A stretch of DNA of 17,370 bases from Draconibacterium sp. (GTDB lineage Bacteria; Bacteroidota; Bacteroidia; Bacteroidales; Prolixibacteraceae): the NCBI GenBank assembly GCA_027011835.1, contig JALUZN010000479.1:1-17370 (forward strand), given 5' to 3'. Under the pieces are notes generated by a model, which had not been told where the DNA came from, made no database searches, and saw only the letters and a list, made by a program, of their open reading frames with translations. Every line of letters begins with the position of its first letter. Positions within the stretch are counted from its first letter, which is position 1. A program made the position numbers and the translations under genes. This document shows positions 7,294 through 14,281 of the stretch, piece by piece.

Positions 7294-7446
7294 GCGTTTA
7301 TTGAAATATGTATCCGTTACGAAACTCAATCCATTTAGCTTTTCAGGTGTTGGTATTCATCGGGAGAAGAGCTATTTTGTTTTAGTATTTTAAAACGCAA
7401 ACGGATTCTGTAAAATAAATAAACGCATCTTGATGTGTAATGTAGA

Positions 7447-8478
7447 ATGAAGCAAAATTTTTACCTTATTATACTATTCTGTTTTACGGTTTTTACCTCG
7501 GCAGCCCAAATTGGAGGAGAAAGCACCTATCAGTTTTTAGAGCTGACCAATTCGGCACGTGTGGCTTCGTTGGGTGGAACTCAGGTGGCACTTCACGACA
7601 CAACCGATTTAAATTTACCGTATACAAACCCGGCTTTATTGCATCGGGCAATGGATAATCGTGTGCTGGTTAACTACGTGAACTACCTTTCCGATGTTAA
7701 CTACGGATACGCTTCGTATGCAAAAACATACGAGGGAATTGGCAACTTCGCACTTGGCATGCACTATATAAATTACGGAACATTTAAAGAGGCAACCGAA
7801 TTTGGCGAGCTTACCGGAAACAGTTTTAAAGCTGCCGAATATGCCTTGAACATTATCTATTCGAACAACTACAAACGGTTAAAATACGGAGCTAACCTGA
7901 AACCCATTTTATCGTCGTTCGAAAGCTATCAGTCAATTGGAATTGCTGCCGATTTGGGCATTAGTTTTATGAGCAAAACCGGACTTACTAATGTTGCACT
8001 GGTAGCAAGTAATATTGGAACACAAATCACAACATACTACAACGGTGGAACTTACGAAAGAATTCCGTTTAATTTACAGGCAGGAATCAGCAGGCGCTTG
8101 CAACATGCTCCAATTATTTTCTCGATAACCATGCAAAACCTTTCGAACTGGGATTTGGCAAATCCCGACCCCGACCCAAACAGCAACGAGGAGATGATTA
8201 TTTATGAGCCCGAAGAGAATTTTGGCAAACAGATTATGCGTCATACGGTTCTTGGAGTTGAGGTGCTGCCATCGCCAAATTTTATTTTACGGGCAGGTTA
8301 CAATTATCAGCTCAGGCAAGAGCTAAAATTCGACGACAATCTGTCAACGGTTGGATTCTCGTTCGGCTTTGGAATAAAAGTTAAACGTTTCCGCCTCGAT
8401 TACGCCAACACCCGCTTTCATCTGTCCGGCTCGTCAAACCTCTTTTCGTTGTCGATAAATTTAAACGAGAATTTCTAA
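7447..8478 (+). CDS. porQ: Type IX secretion system protein PorQ
   Basis: The 343-residue protein begins with a signal peptide (1-20, MKQNFYLIILFCFTVFTSAA) and continues as a FadL/PorV-like outer-membrane beta-barrel rich in Tyr, Asn and alternating hydrophobic strands. The segment GGESTYQFLELTNSARVASLGG followed by DLNLPYTNPALL and NYVNYLSDVNYGYASYAK is characteristic of PorQ. PorQ belongs to the T9SS cell-surface attachment complex with PorU, PorV and PorZ, which removes the C-terminal sorting signal and attaches A-LPS to cargo proteins. The C-terminus ends in a beta strand with terminal Phe (SLSINLNENF), typical of barrel insertion. It is followed by cmk and ispH, an arrangement I recall from other Bacteroidota. 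It is full length with no damage. Confidence 0.88.
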   Translation: MKQNFYLIILFCFTVFTSAAQIGGESTYQFLELTNSARVASLGGTQVALHDTTDLNLPYTNPALLHRAMDNRVLVNYVNYLSDVNYGYASYAKTYEGIGNFALGMHYINYGTFKEATEFGELTGNSFKAAEYALNIIYSNNYKRLKYGANLKPILSSFESYQSIGIAADLGISFMSKTGLTNVALVASNIGTQITTYYNGGTYERIPFNLQAGISRRLQHAPIIFSITMQNLSNWDLANPDPDPNSNEEMIIYEPEENFGKQIMRHTVLGVEVLPSPNFILRAGYNYQLRQELKFDDNLSTVGFSFGFGIKVKRFRLDYANTRFHLSGSSNLFSLSINLNENF

Positions 8479-8511
8479 AAACCCACTTTAACAACCATTT
8501 GAAAAATCGGT

Positions 8512-8519
8512 TATCTTTG
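8512..8519 (+). promoter_or_regulatory. Bacteroidota -7 promoter element for cmk-ispH
   Basis: TATCTTTG matches TAnnTTTG exactly and lies 16 nt before the cmk ATG. This gives a nearly leaderless transcript starting around 8526. The element suggests cmk-ispH can be expressed independently of porQ. Confidence 0.6.
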
Positions 8520-8535
8520 CTTCAAATTAAAAACT

Positions 8536-9234
8536 ATGCCCAATAAAAAAATAATTATTGCTATCGATGGACATTCGTCGTGCGGCAAAAGCACAATGGC
8601 AAAACAGCTGGCGCAAAAACTTACATACATTTATATCGACAGCGGTGCCATGTACCGTGTAGTAACACTTGTAGCATTACGAAAAGGGCTGATTGCAAAT
8701 GGCAAACCCAATGTTGAGAAAGTTATTTCGGAATTAAAAAACATAAATATTACCTTTAAATGGGATGAAGTTGAAGGGAAAAACACCACTTTTTTAAATG
8801 GCGAAAATGTGGAAGATGAAATCAGACAATTGGAGGTTTCGCAAAATGTAAGCCCCATTAGTACCATTGCCGAAGTGCGTGCCGAAATGGTAAAGCAGCA
8901 ACGCCGGAATGCAAAAAACAAAGGCATTGTAATGGATGGGCGCGACATTGGCACAGTGGTTTTCCCCAATGCCGAACTAAAGATTTTCATGACTGCATCG
9001 CCTGAAATACGGGCAGAACGACGATTTAAAGAACTCGCAGAAAAAGGAGATAAAGTTAGTTTTGAAGAGATATTAAAAAATGTTCAGAGTCGCGATAAAA
9101 TCGACTCGACACGCGCGGTAAGTCCATTAAAAAAAGCCGACGACGCATTGGTTCTCGACAACAGTAACCTTACCCGCGCAGAACAACTAAACTGGGCAAT
9201 TGCAAAAGCCGAAGAGATAATTCATTCGAAATGA
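8536..9234 (+). CDS. cmk: Cytidylate kinase
   Basis: The enzyme phosphorylates CMP and dCMP to the diphosphates using ATP in the cytosol, for nucleotide recycling and as part of CTP supply. The 232-residue length is normal. Visible motifs: the P-loop GHSSCGKST (12-20), YIDSGAMYRVVT after it (NMP-binding), VSPISTIAEVRAEMVKQQR, GRDIGTVVFPNAELKIFMTAS with the conserved Arg-Asp-Ile-Gly, and the lid-region basic residues RAERRFKEL plus DSTRAVSPLKKADDALVLDNS near the end. The start matches the -7 element. The stop codon overlaps the ispH start (ATGA), so the two are probably translationally coupled. Confidence 0.95.
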   Translation: MPNKKIIIAIDGHSSCGKSTMAKQLAQKLTYIYIDSGAMYRVVTLVALRKGLIANGKPNVEKVISELKNINITFKWDEVEGKNTTFLNGENVEDEIRQLEVSQNVSPISTIAEVRAEMVKQQRRNAKNKGIVMDGRDIGTVVFPNAELKIFMTASPEIRAERRFKELAEKGDKVSFEEILKNVQSRDKIDSTRAVSPLKKADDALVLDNSNLTRAEQLNWAIAKAEEIIHSK

Positions 9235-10094
9235 AGGTTGAAATTGATAAAAACTCGGGCTTCTGTTTTGGTGTAATTAACGCCATAAAAGCGGCCGAAA
9301 CAGAACTTCAGAAAACAGACAAGCTCAACTGTTTGGGCGATATTGTTCATAACGGGAAAGAGGTGGCACGTTTGGAAAAACTGGGATTAGACTCCATTTC
9401 AAAAGAGAAATACTTTACACTAAAAAATTGCAAAGTTCTAATACGGGCGCATGGCGAACCACCCGAGACCTACGAATATGCGAAAAAGAACAACATTGAA
9501 TTAATAGATGCTACCTGCCCGGTTGTACTAACATTGCAGGAAAAAGTGAAACATTCGTACGAAAAGAGACACAAAGAAAACGGGCAGGTTGTCATCTTCG
9601 GGAAAAAGGGACACGCCGAAATTGTGGGATTAAACGGGCAAACAAAACACAATGCAATTATTGTTGAAAACACAAACGACATTCAAAAAATTGATATGAC
9701 CCGTCCTATTTCGCTGTATGCACAAACCACAAAGCCAATCGACCAGTTTAAGGAGATTGCCGGAGTTATTACAGAAAAGATAAAACCCAATGTCGATGTA
9801 GAGATTAAAGATACCATTTGCCGGCAGGTTTCGAACCGCGTTCCTAATTTGAAACAATTTGTAGCAAGGTTTGATTTAATACTTTTTGTGGCCGGTAAAA
9901 AAAGTTCAAACGGGCAATATCTGTTTTCGGTAAGCAAAAAAGAGAATCCGAATTCGCACTTTATTTCGAAAATTGAGGAGATTAACAAAAGCTGGTTTAA
10001 AGGTGTTAATACAGTTGGAATTTGTGGAGCCACTTCTACCCCAAATTGGTTAATGGAACAGGTTAAGGAATGGATTTCCGATAATTTTGATTGA
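9231..10094 (+). CDS. ispH: 4-hydroxy-3-methylbut-2-enyl diphosphate reductase
   Basis: IspH (LytB) performs the last step of the MEP isoprenoid pathway, reducing HMBPP to IPP and DMAPP with a [4Fe-4S] cluster. The 287-residue protein carries the three cluster cysteines at Cys12 (SGFCFGV), Cys96 (DATCPVV) and Cys197 (DTICRQVSNR), the same numbering as the E. coli enzyme. Substrate-binding His40 (DIVHN), His74 (RAHGEPP), His128 and catalytic Glu130 (GHAEIVG), plus a C-terminal GATSTPNWL, are present. The start overlaps the cmk stop by 4 bp. No terminator follows immediately; the next strong one is about 560 bp away, beyond the REP-like region. Confidence 0.95.
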   Translation: MKVEIDKNSGFCFGVINAIKAAETELQKTDKLNCLGDIVHNGKEVARLEKLGLDSISKEKYFTLKNCKVLIRAHGEPPETYEYAKKNNIELIDATCPVVLTLQEKVKHSYEKRHKENGQVVIFGKKGHAEIVGLNGQTKHNAIIVENTNDIQKIDMTRPISLYAQTTKPIDQFKEIAGVITEKIKPNVDVEIKDTICRQVSNRVPNLKQFVARFDLILFVAGKKSSNGQYLFSVSKKENPNSHFISKIEEINKSWFKGVNTVGICGATSTPNWLMEQVKEWISDNFD

Positions 10095-10269
10095 TTGAAA
10101 ACAATAGATTATTAGATTTACAGACACAAGACAAAAACTAAACTACTAAATATCAGTCGCCTGACACAATCGTGGACGTCTAGATAGGATCAATTCCACT
10201 TTCGGGTTATTAATGGGGTAATTTAAAATTTAATGAATCGGCTTTTCTTCTGCTGGAGGTCATACTCTT
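10095..10269. other. Gene-free stretch after ispH, left part
   Basis: The first part of the 617-bp gap (10095-10711) has no supported ORF. The segment near 10150-10200 is less AT-rich than typical local spacers (for example CGTGGACGTCTAGATAGG) and may be a remnant or the left part of the repeat element that follows. I cannot identify it. Confidence 0.3.
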
Positions 10270-10512
10270 TGTTTTGATCAGAGGCGTATGCAGAAATCCA
10301 GTTCGCAGCGACGGCCTCGATCGGTGAGCCGGAAAACAAGCGATAACGACGTTAAAAAATTACTGCTGTTTGAGGAGGTTACGACGAGTTCAGTAATTTT
10401 AGTCGTTATTGCGTAGCTTTTCCGAGTGAAGCGAACGCAGCCTTGGGCTTTTTGTTTACTTTTGGGGCTAAGCCAAAAAGTAAAATCCGCCCGATAGGGC
10501 AAAAGTAACATC
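10270..10512. repeat. REP-like structured intergenic element with three hairpins
   Basis: This element is more GC-rich than local spacers and rich in complementary arms. The main stem pairs 10340-10350 with 10402-10412 (ATAACGAC/GTCGTTAT core, extended by GCG/TGC with one G-T pair) and 10356-10365 with 10391-10400 (AAAATTACTG/CAGTAATTTT), around a 25-nt loop. A second stem pairs TTTACTTTT (10455-10463) with AAAAGTAAA (10476-10484), plus an inner GGC/GCC. A third is GCCC-GATA-GGGC (10489-10500). The wording (GCGTAGCTTTTCCGAGTGAAG, then CCAAAAAGTAAAATCCGCCC) resembles sequences I associate with multi-copy intergenic elements in Bacteroidota. Copy number here is unknown, and the boundaries are approximate. 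Confidence 0.55.
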
Positions 10513-10653
10513 ATAACATCCCTTTGACCGGCAACACAAAAGTTTAAATGCCTCTATAAATCTATTTAAATATTGTGCCAACCCGAATTATGAAGTGAAC
10601 CATTATCTGCCCAATATAAAAACGTAACAAACTATTGAAAAAGATATTTCATT

Positions 10654-10691
10654 AAAAAAGCCGGATGAAAGTTACTTCATCCGGCTTTTTT
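10654..10691. terminator. Strong bidirectional terminator
   Basis: AAAAAAGCCGGATGAA (10654-10669) and TTCATCCGGCTTTTTT (10676-10691) are perfectly complementary over 16 bp with a 6-nt loop. T tracts occur on both strands. It ends the minus-strand nif3/zinc-ribbon transcript (stop codon 21 bp away) and also blocks any read-through from ispH. Confidence 0.95.
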
Positions 10692-10711
10692 AACTAAAGT
10701 TGTTTGCAATT

Positions 10712-11485
10712 TTATTTTGCTTCCTTTTCAACTATATTAATTTTTTCGTCGACCAAAATACGACCGCAATATTCGCAAACAATAATTTTCTTACGGTTTG
10801 CAATATCCATTTGGCGCTGTGGTGGAATTTTGTTAAAACAACCGCCACACGCATCGCGTTGAATAGTAACAACTGCCAATCCGTTTCGCGCATTTTTTCT
10901 GATGCGTTTAAATGCAGTTAACAATCGGGGCTCAATAAACGACTCTATCTTCTCCGATTTTGCTTTCAGTTTCTCCTCTTCAATTTTTGTCTCCTCGGTA
11001 ATCTCCTTCAGCTCATTTTTCTTTCGCTCTAAATCCTCTTCACGCTCTTTAAGAAGGACCTTCGATGTGGAAACTGTCTCTTTCTTCTCGCTCATTTCGG
11101 CAGTAAACTCCCTAATGCGTTTTTCAGCAAGTTCAATCTCAAGAGTCTGAAATTCAATCTCTTTCGATAGCGAGTCGAATTCGCGATTGTTACGAACATT
11201 GTTTTGTTGTTCGGTATATTTTTTAATTAAATCCTGCGAGTCTTTAATCGCTATTTTCTTATTATTCAGTGCTGTATCAAGATTTTTAATTTCGATATCG
11301 AGGTTGGTCAACCTGGTTTTCAACCCTGTAATTTCGTCTTCCAAATCCTGCACTTCCAATGGTAACTCGCCTCTAAGCGTTTTTATTTTATCCACTTCGG
11401 AAACAACACTTTGCAAGTCAAAAAGTGCACGAAGTTTTTCCTCAATAGTAATGTCTTTGTCGTCTCTCGATTTTTTTGCCTTCAT
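10712..11485 (-). CDS. Coiled-coil C4-type zinc-ribbon protein
   Basis: The 257-residue protein has a long antiparallel coiled coil at about 25-185, rich in Glu, Lys and Leu heptads, and a C-terminal zinc ribbon at about 210-242. The ribbon's four zinc ligands are Cys213, Cys216 (ACGGC) and Cys237, Cys240 (CEYCG). This is the zf-RING_7/DUF164 family, found widely in bacteria. It is cytosolic and its biochemical role is not well defined; nucleic-acid or protein binding is suggested by structure. The ribbon motif RDACGGCFNKIPPQRQ is strongly conserved in the family. It lies 32 bp after the nif3-like gene on the same strand, so they are probably one operon. A strong terminator follows it. Confidence 0.88.
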   Translation of the reverse strand: MKAKKSRDDKDITIEEKLRALFDLQSVVSEVDKIKTLRGELPLEVQDLEDEITGLKTRLTNLDIEIKNLDTALNNKKIAIKDSQDLIKKYTEQQNNVRNNREFDSLSKEIEFQTLEIELAEKRIREFTAEMSEKKETVSTSKVLLKEREEDLERKKNELKEITEETKIEEEKLKAKSEKIESFIEPRLLTAFKRIRKNARNGLAVVTIQRDACGGCFNKIPPQRQMDIANRKKIIVCEYCGRILVDEKINIVEKEAK

Positions 11486-11517
11486 CGCTCGTAATATTTA
11501 AATTCTAACTAAAAAAA

Positions 11518-12615
11518 TCAGAAGTAAAAAACCGGGTTGGTATTTGCCTCTGATAAATGGACTGCAAATTTAGGGAATTTTTTCGTAAGTAGCTCATAAA
11601 AAAGTTCTTTAGTGAATTGTTCGCTTTCAAAATGCCCCACATCGGCAATCACAATTTTATTTTCAGCATCGAAAAACTCGTGATATTTAAAATCGCCCGA
11701 CACAAAAAAGTCTGCACCAGCTGCTATTGCGCGCTTTAGAAGAAACGAACCGGCTCCTCCACAAACGGCAACTTTTTTTACTTTTCCCCCTGTCAATGCA
11801 GTGTGTTTTATTACCCCGGTGTTAAATATTTGTTTAAGTTGAACGAGAAATTCTTTTTCCGATTTCGATTCGGGAAGAATACCAACCATTCCCATTCCCG
11901 AGGTATTGAAACTATTGTCGAGTGAATAAATATCGTAAGCCACCTCTTCGTACGGATGTGAATTTAGCAGTGCATCAACAACTCGGCTTTGCAAATACGC
12001 CGGGAAAACCGTTTCGAAACGGGTCTCCTTTTCAGTGTGAATCTCTCCTTTTTCCCCCACAAACGGAGTACTGCTCTTGTTTCCACGGAAAGTTCCTTCG
12101 CCTTCCGAAGTAAATCCACACGAGTCGTAATTGCCAATATTTCCTGCGCCTGCAGCAAAAATAGCCTCGCGAACTTTTTGGGTAAACGAATGTGGAATGT
12201 AGGTAATTAATTTTTTTAGCTGTCCCTGTGCAGGCTGCAAAACCGTACAATTCTTAAGCTGAAGTTTTTCACATATTTTACTGTTTACGCCTCCCGTTAC
12301 ACTATCGAGATTTGTGTGTGCCGCATAAATAGCAATATCGTTTTTTATCGCTTTTATAATGGTTCTTTCAACATAATTTTTGCCGGTAATTTTTTTTAAT
12401 CCCGAAAAGATAATGGGATGGTGTGCAACAACCAACTGTGCTTTTTTTCTGACAGCCTCATCGATAACTGCTTCGGTAGCATCTAATGTAACCAAAACAG
12501 ATGTTATTTCGGCATCTAAATTACCGGTTAATAATCCGGCATTATCATACGACTCTTGTAAACTTAGTGGTGCAACATTTTCGAGGAAGCGAGTTATCTC
12601 TTTTAATTTAGCCAT
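11518..12615 (-). CDS. Nif3-like dinuclear metal-centre protein (YqfO type)
   Basis: The 365-residue cytosolic protein belongs to the Nif3/GTP cyclohydrolase I type 2-like family, which forms hexameric toroids with two metals per subunit. Metal ligands are visible: His65-His66 in VVAHHPIIF, His100 and Asp104 in AAHTNLDSV, and His328 with Glu332 in ADVGHFESEQF. The length and an inserted PII/CutA-like domain at about 130-235 (with NSHPYEEVAYDIY at 219-231) mark the longer YqfO subtype rather than the short E. coli YbgI form. The in vivo reaction is not settled. It is the first gene of a two-gene unit with the zinc-ribbon gene, a pairing that hints at a shared role. Divergent amt lies 280 bp away. 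Confidence 0.9.
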   Translation of the reverse strand: MAKLKEITRFLENVAPLSLQESYDNAGLLTGNLDAEITSVLVTLDATEAVIDEAVRKKAQLVVAHHPIIFSGLKKITGKNYVERTIIKAIKNDIAIYAAHTNLDSVTGGVNSKICEKLQLKNCTVLQPAQGQLKKLITYIPHSFTQKVREAIFAAGAGNIGNYDSCGFTSEGEGTFRGNKSSTPFVGEKGEIHTEKETRFETVFPAYLQSRVVDALLNSHPYEEVAYDIYSLDNSFNTSGMGMVGILPESKSEKEFLVQLKQIFNTGVIKHTALTGGKVKKVAVCGGAGSFLLKRAIAAGADFFVSGDFKYHEFFDAENKIVIADVGHFESEQFTKELFYELLTKKFPKFAVHLSEANTNPVFYF

Positions 12616-12690
12616 TGTTCTTCACTTTTTGTTTTTACAAAATTGACATTTTTCTTTCAATAACGAAATAAATTAATAATTCTGTCTCGA

Positions 12691-12705
12691 GTGCATTTTT
12701 TGCAC
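12691..12705. promoter_or_regulatory. Palindrome GTGCA-N5-TGCAC between nif3 and amt
   Basis: GTGCA (12691-12695) and TGCAC (12701-12705) are exact inverted arms around five T residues. The site lies 76 bp before the nif3 start and about 190 bp before the amt start. The geometry fits a dimeric regulator binding site. There is no direct evidence which gene it controls. Confidence 0.4.
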
Positions 12706-12804
12706 AAATAAAGAAAAATGCAAACCATATTAATTTTCGCATAGACAAACAAATCTACCCCCCTCAATACAGGCTTAAATATTAAATAATACATAATATT
12801 AAAT

Positions 12805-12831
12805 TTTACCCCAAATAAAAGAGGGGGTAAA
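12805..12831. promoter_or_regulatory. Candidate operator TTTACCCC-N11-GGGGTAAA before amt
   Basis: Perfect 8-bp inverted arms lie at 12805-12812 and 12824-12831, ending 12 bp before the amt -7 element. An additional TACCCCCC half-site lies upstream at 12756-12763. The palindrome covers the position where a -33 element would sit, and none is seen. This is the arrangement expected for a regulator that recruits or blocks RNA polymerase. Nitrogen control is inferred from the target gene only. Confidence 0.5.
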
Positions 12832-12843
12832 TAATTTATTAGT

Positions 12844-12851
12844 TACTTTTG
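12844..12851 (+). promoter_or_regulatory. Bacteroidota -7 promoter element for amt
   Basis: TACTTTTG matches TAnnTTTG exactly, 44 nt before the ATG. No TTTG is present 19-21 bp upstream. That position is occupied by the right arm of the palindrome. Confidence 0.6.
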
Positions 12852-12895
12852 CCGTACAAACAAAAATCAAAAATCAAAAAAAAATCTAACTAATT

Positions 12896-14131
12896 ATGTT
12901 CGACATAGGTTTAACAACTTTTATGATTATTGCCACAAGTTTGGTAATGTTAATGACTCCGGGACTTGCTTTTTTTTACGGCGGACTGGGAAGCAGAAAA
13001 CACATTCTGAGTATTATGATGCAAAGTTTTGTATCGATGGGAATTTCGTCGATACTTTGGTTTTTTATCGGATATTCGCTCTGTTTTAGTGGGAATATGG
13101 CCGATGGCACCGACTTCCTCGGTATATTTGGCAATCTCGACAAAGTGTTTTTAAACGGAGTAACACCCCGCACAGTTTTTTCTCCCGACCGGAATTTCCC
13201 CGAGTATATTTTTGTTGCCTATCAAATGATGTTTGCAATTATTACTCCGGCACTAATTACCGGGGCATTCATTAACCGCGTTTCGTTTAAAGCTTACATT
13301 ATTTTTCTTATTGCCTGGCAACTATTTGTATATTATCCTTTTGTACATATGATTTGGGGTGGAGGAATTCTTGCCGAGTGGGGCGTGCTCGATTTTGCCG
13401 GCGGAATTGTTGTTCATGCAACAGCCGGATTTGCGGCACTCGCTTCTACATTTTTTGTGGGCAAACGAAAAGATAAAAAGAGTGTTCCAAACAATATTCC
13501 GTTGGTTGCAATTGGCACCGCACTACTTTGGTTTGGCTGGTACGGATTTAATGCAGGCAGCGAATTAAACGTAAATCATATTACCGTGGCCGCTTTTCTT
13601 AATACCGATATTTCGGCATCGTTTGCAGCAATTACATGGCTGATTATTGAGTGGAACACAGGCAAAAAGAAACCTTCGTTTATTGGCCTAATGACAGGTG
13701 CTGTTGCCGGACTTGCAACAATTACACCGGCAGCAGGATATGTTACGCTTCCGGTGGCTGCCGTTATTGGAATTGTAGCAGGGGCAGGTTGCTACCTCGC
13801 AGTAAAATACAAAGAAAACAAAGGATGGGACGATGCGCTCGATGTTTGGGGCGTTCACGGAATGGGCGGAGTAATTGGCACTATTTTACTGGGTTTGTTC
13901 GCCACAACAACCATTAACGAAAACGGTGTAAACGGCCTTTTTTATGGTGGCGGATTTACCCTGCTTTTTAAACAGAGCGTTGCGCTTTTAATGGCTGTTG
14001 GTGCCGGATTCTTTTTTACTCTTGGAATTTTAAAACTCATCAACAAAATTGTTCCGGTAAAAGTTAGCCCGCGCGAAGAGAAACAGGGGCTCGACATTTC
14101 GCATCATGGTGAAGTTGCCCACGAATACTAA
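12896..14131 (+). CDS. amt: Ammonium transporter (Amt/MEP/Rh family)
   Basis: The 411-residue inner-membrane channel/transporter carries ammonium into the cell. About eleven hydrophobic segments are visible. The family signature DFAGGIVVHATAGFAALAS starts at Asp166 (ammonium recruitment) and includes the first pore histidine, His174. The second is His321 in VWGVHGMGG, completing the twin-His pore. FGWYGFNAGSEL (213-224) is the usual helix VI region. The N-terminus starts directly at the first helix, as in many Bacteroidota Amt proteins. The C-terminal cytosolic tail (PREEKQGLDISHHGEVAHEY) normally interacts with PII proteins, but no glnK/glnB gene is adjacent. Expression is probably controlled through the palindromes upstream. 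No clear terminator is seen in the 150 bp after it. Confidence 0.95.
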   Translation: MFDIGLTTFMIIATSLVMLMTPGLAFFYGGLGSRKHILSIMMQSFVSMGISSILWFFIGYSLCFSGNMADGTDFLGIFGNLDKVFLNGVTPRTVFSPDRNFPEYIFVAYQMMFAIITPALITGAFINRVSFKAYIIFLIAWQLFVYYPFVHMIWGGGILAEWGVLDFAGGIVVHATAGFAALASTFFVGKRKDKKSVPNNIPLVAIGTALLWFGWYGFNAGSELNVNHITVAAFLNTDISASFAAITWLIIEWNTGKKKPSFIGLMTGAVAGLATITPAAGYVTLPVAAVIGIVAGAGCYLAVKYKENKGWDDALDVWGVHGMGGVIGTILLGLFATTTINENGVNGLFYGGGFTLLFKQSVALLMAVGAGFFFTLGILKLINKIVPVKVSPREEKQGLDISHHGEVAHEY

Positions 14132-14255
14132 TTATATTGAATTCAAAACAAACTGTATTTATGGGTTAAAATGAAGTAAAAATGACTTTTCCCTTTCATT
14201 TAGAATGATTTCCAAAAATATTTATTGAATCTTTCGGGTGTTAATAAAAAATTTA

Positions 14256-14263
14256 TACTTTTG
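14256..14263 (+). promoter_or_regulatory. Bacteroidota -7 promoter element for DUF177-rpmF
   Basis: TACTTTTG matches TAnnTTTG exactly. Transcription would start near 14270, downstream of the longest possible ORF start at 14225, so it argues for the GTG start at 14282. Confidence 0.65.
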
Positions 14264-14281
14264 CATCACTTTTTTCGAATC

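Larger units (their letters stand above)
7126..7446. other. Long leader/intergenic region before porQ
   Basis: This 321-bp stretch holds no convincing protein gene. It contains an imperfect hairpin (7166-7180 with 7198-7211), a -7 element at 7286-7293, and a 25-codon ATG reading frame at 7308-7385 inside the predicted 5' untranslated region. I do not recognise a known riboswitch. Confidence 0.5.

Noticed and set aside
7300..7446. Known riboswitch (TPP, cobalamin or FMN type) before porQ
   Set aside because: None of the conserved core sequences of these classes could be found.
10278..10514. Minus-strand 78-codon ORF inside the gap after ispH
   Set aside because: It lies entirely on the hairpin-rich REP-like element, and its sequence follows the inverted repeats. 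No protein family is recognisable.
10500..10720. CRISPR array or tRNA gene in the long gaps
   Set aside because: No regularly spaced direct repeats and no cloverleaf-like sequence with a T-arm GTTCRANNC were seen. The only strong structure is the terminator.
10902..11501. Plus-strand Ser/Phe-rich ORFs opposite the zinc-ribbon gene
   Set aside because: The Ser/Phe-rich composition is the antisense reading of a Lys/Glu-rich coiled coil.
12689..12705. Sigma-54 promoter before amt
   Set aside because: The sequence has a TTGCA-like part, but the required GG of the -24 element is absent, while a normal -7 element lies nearer to the gene.
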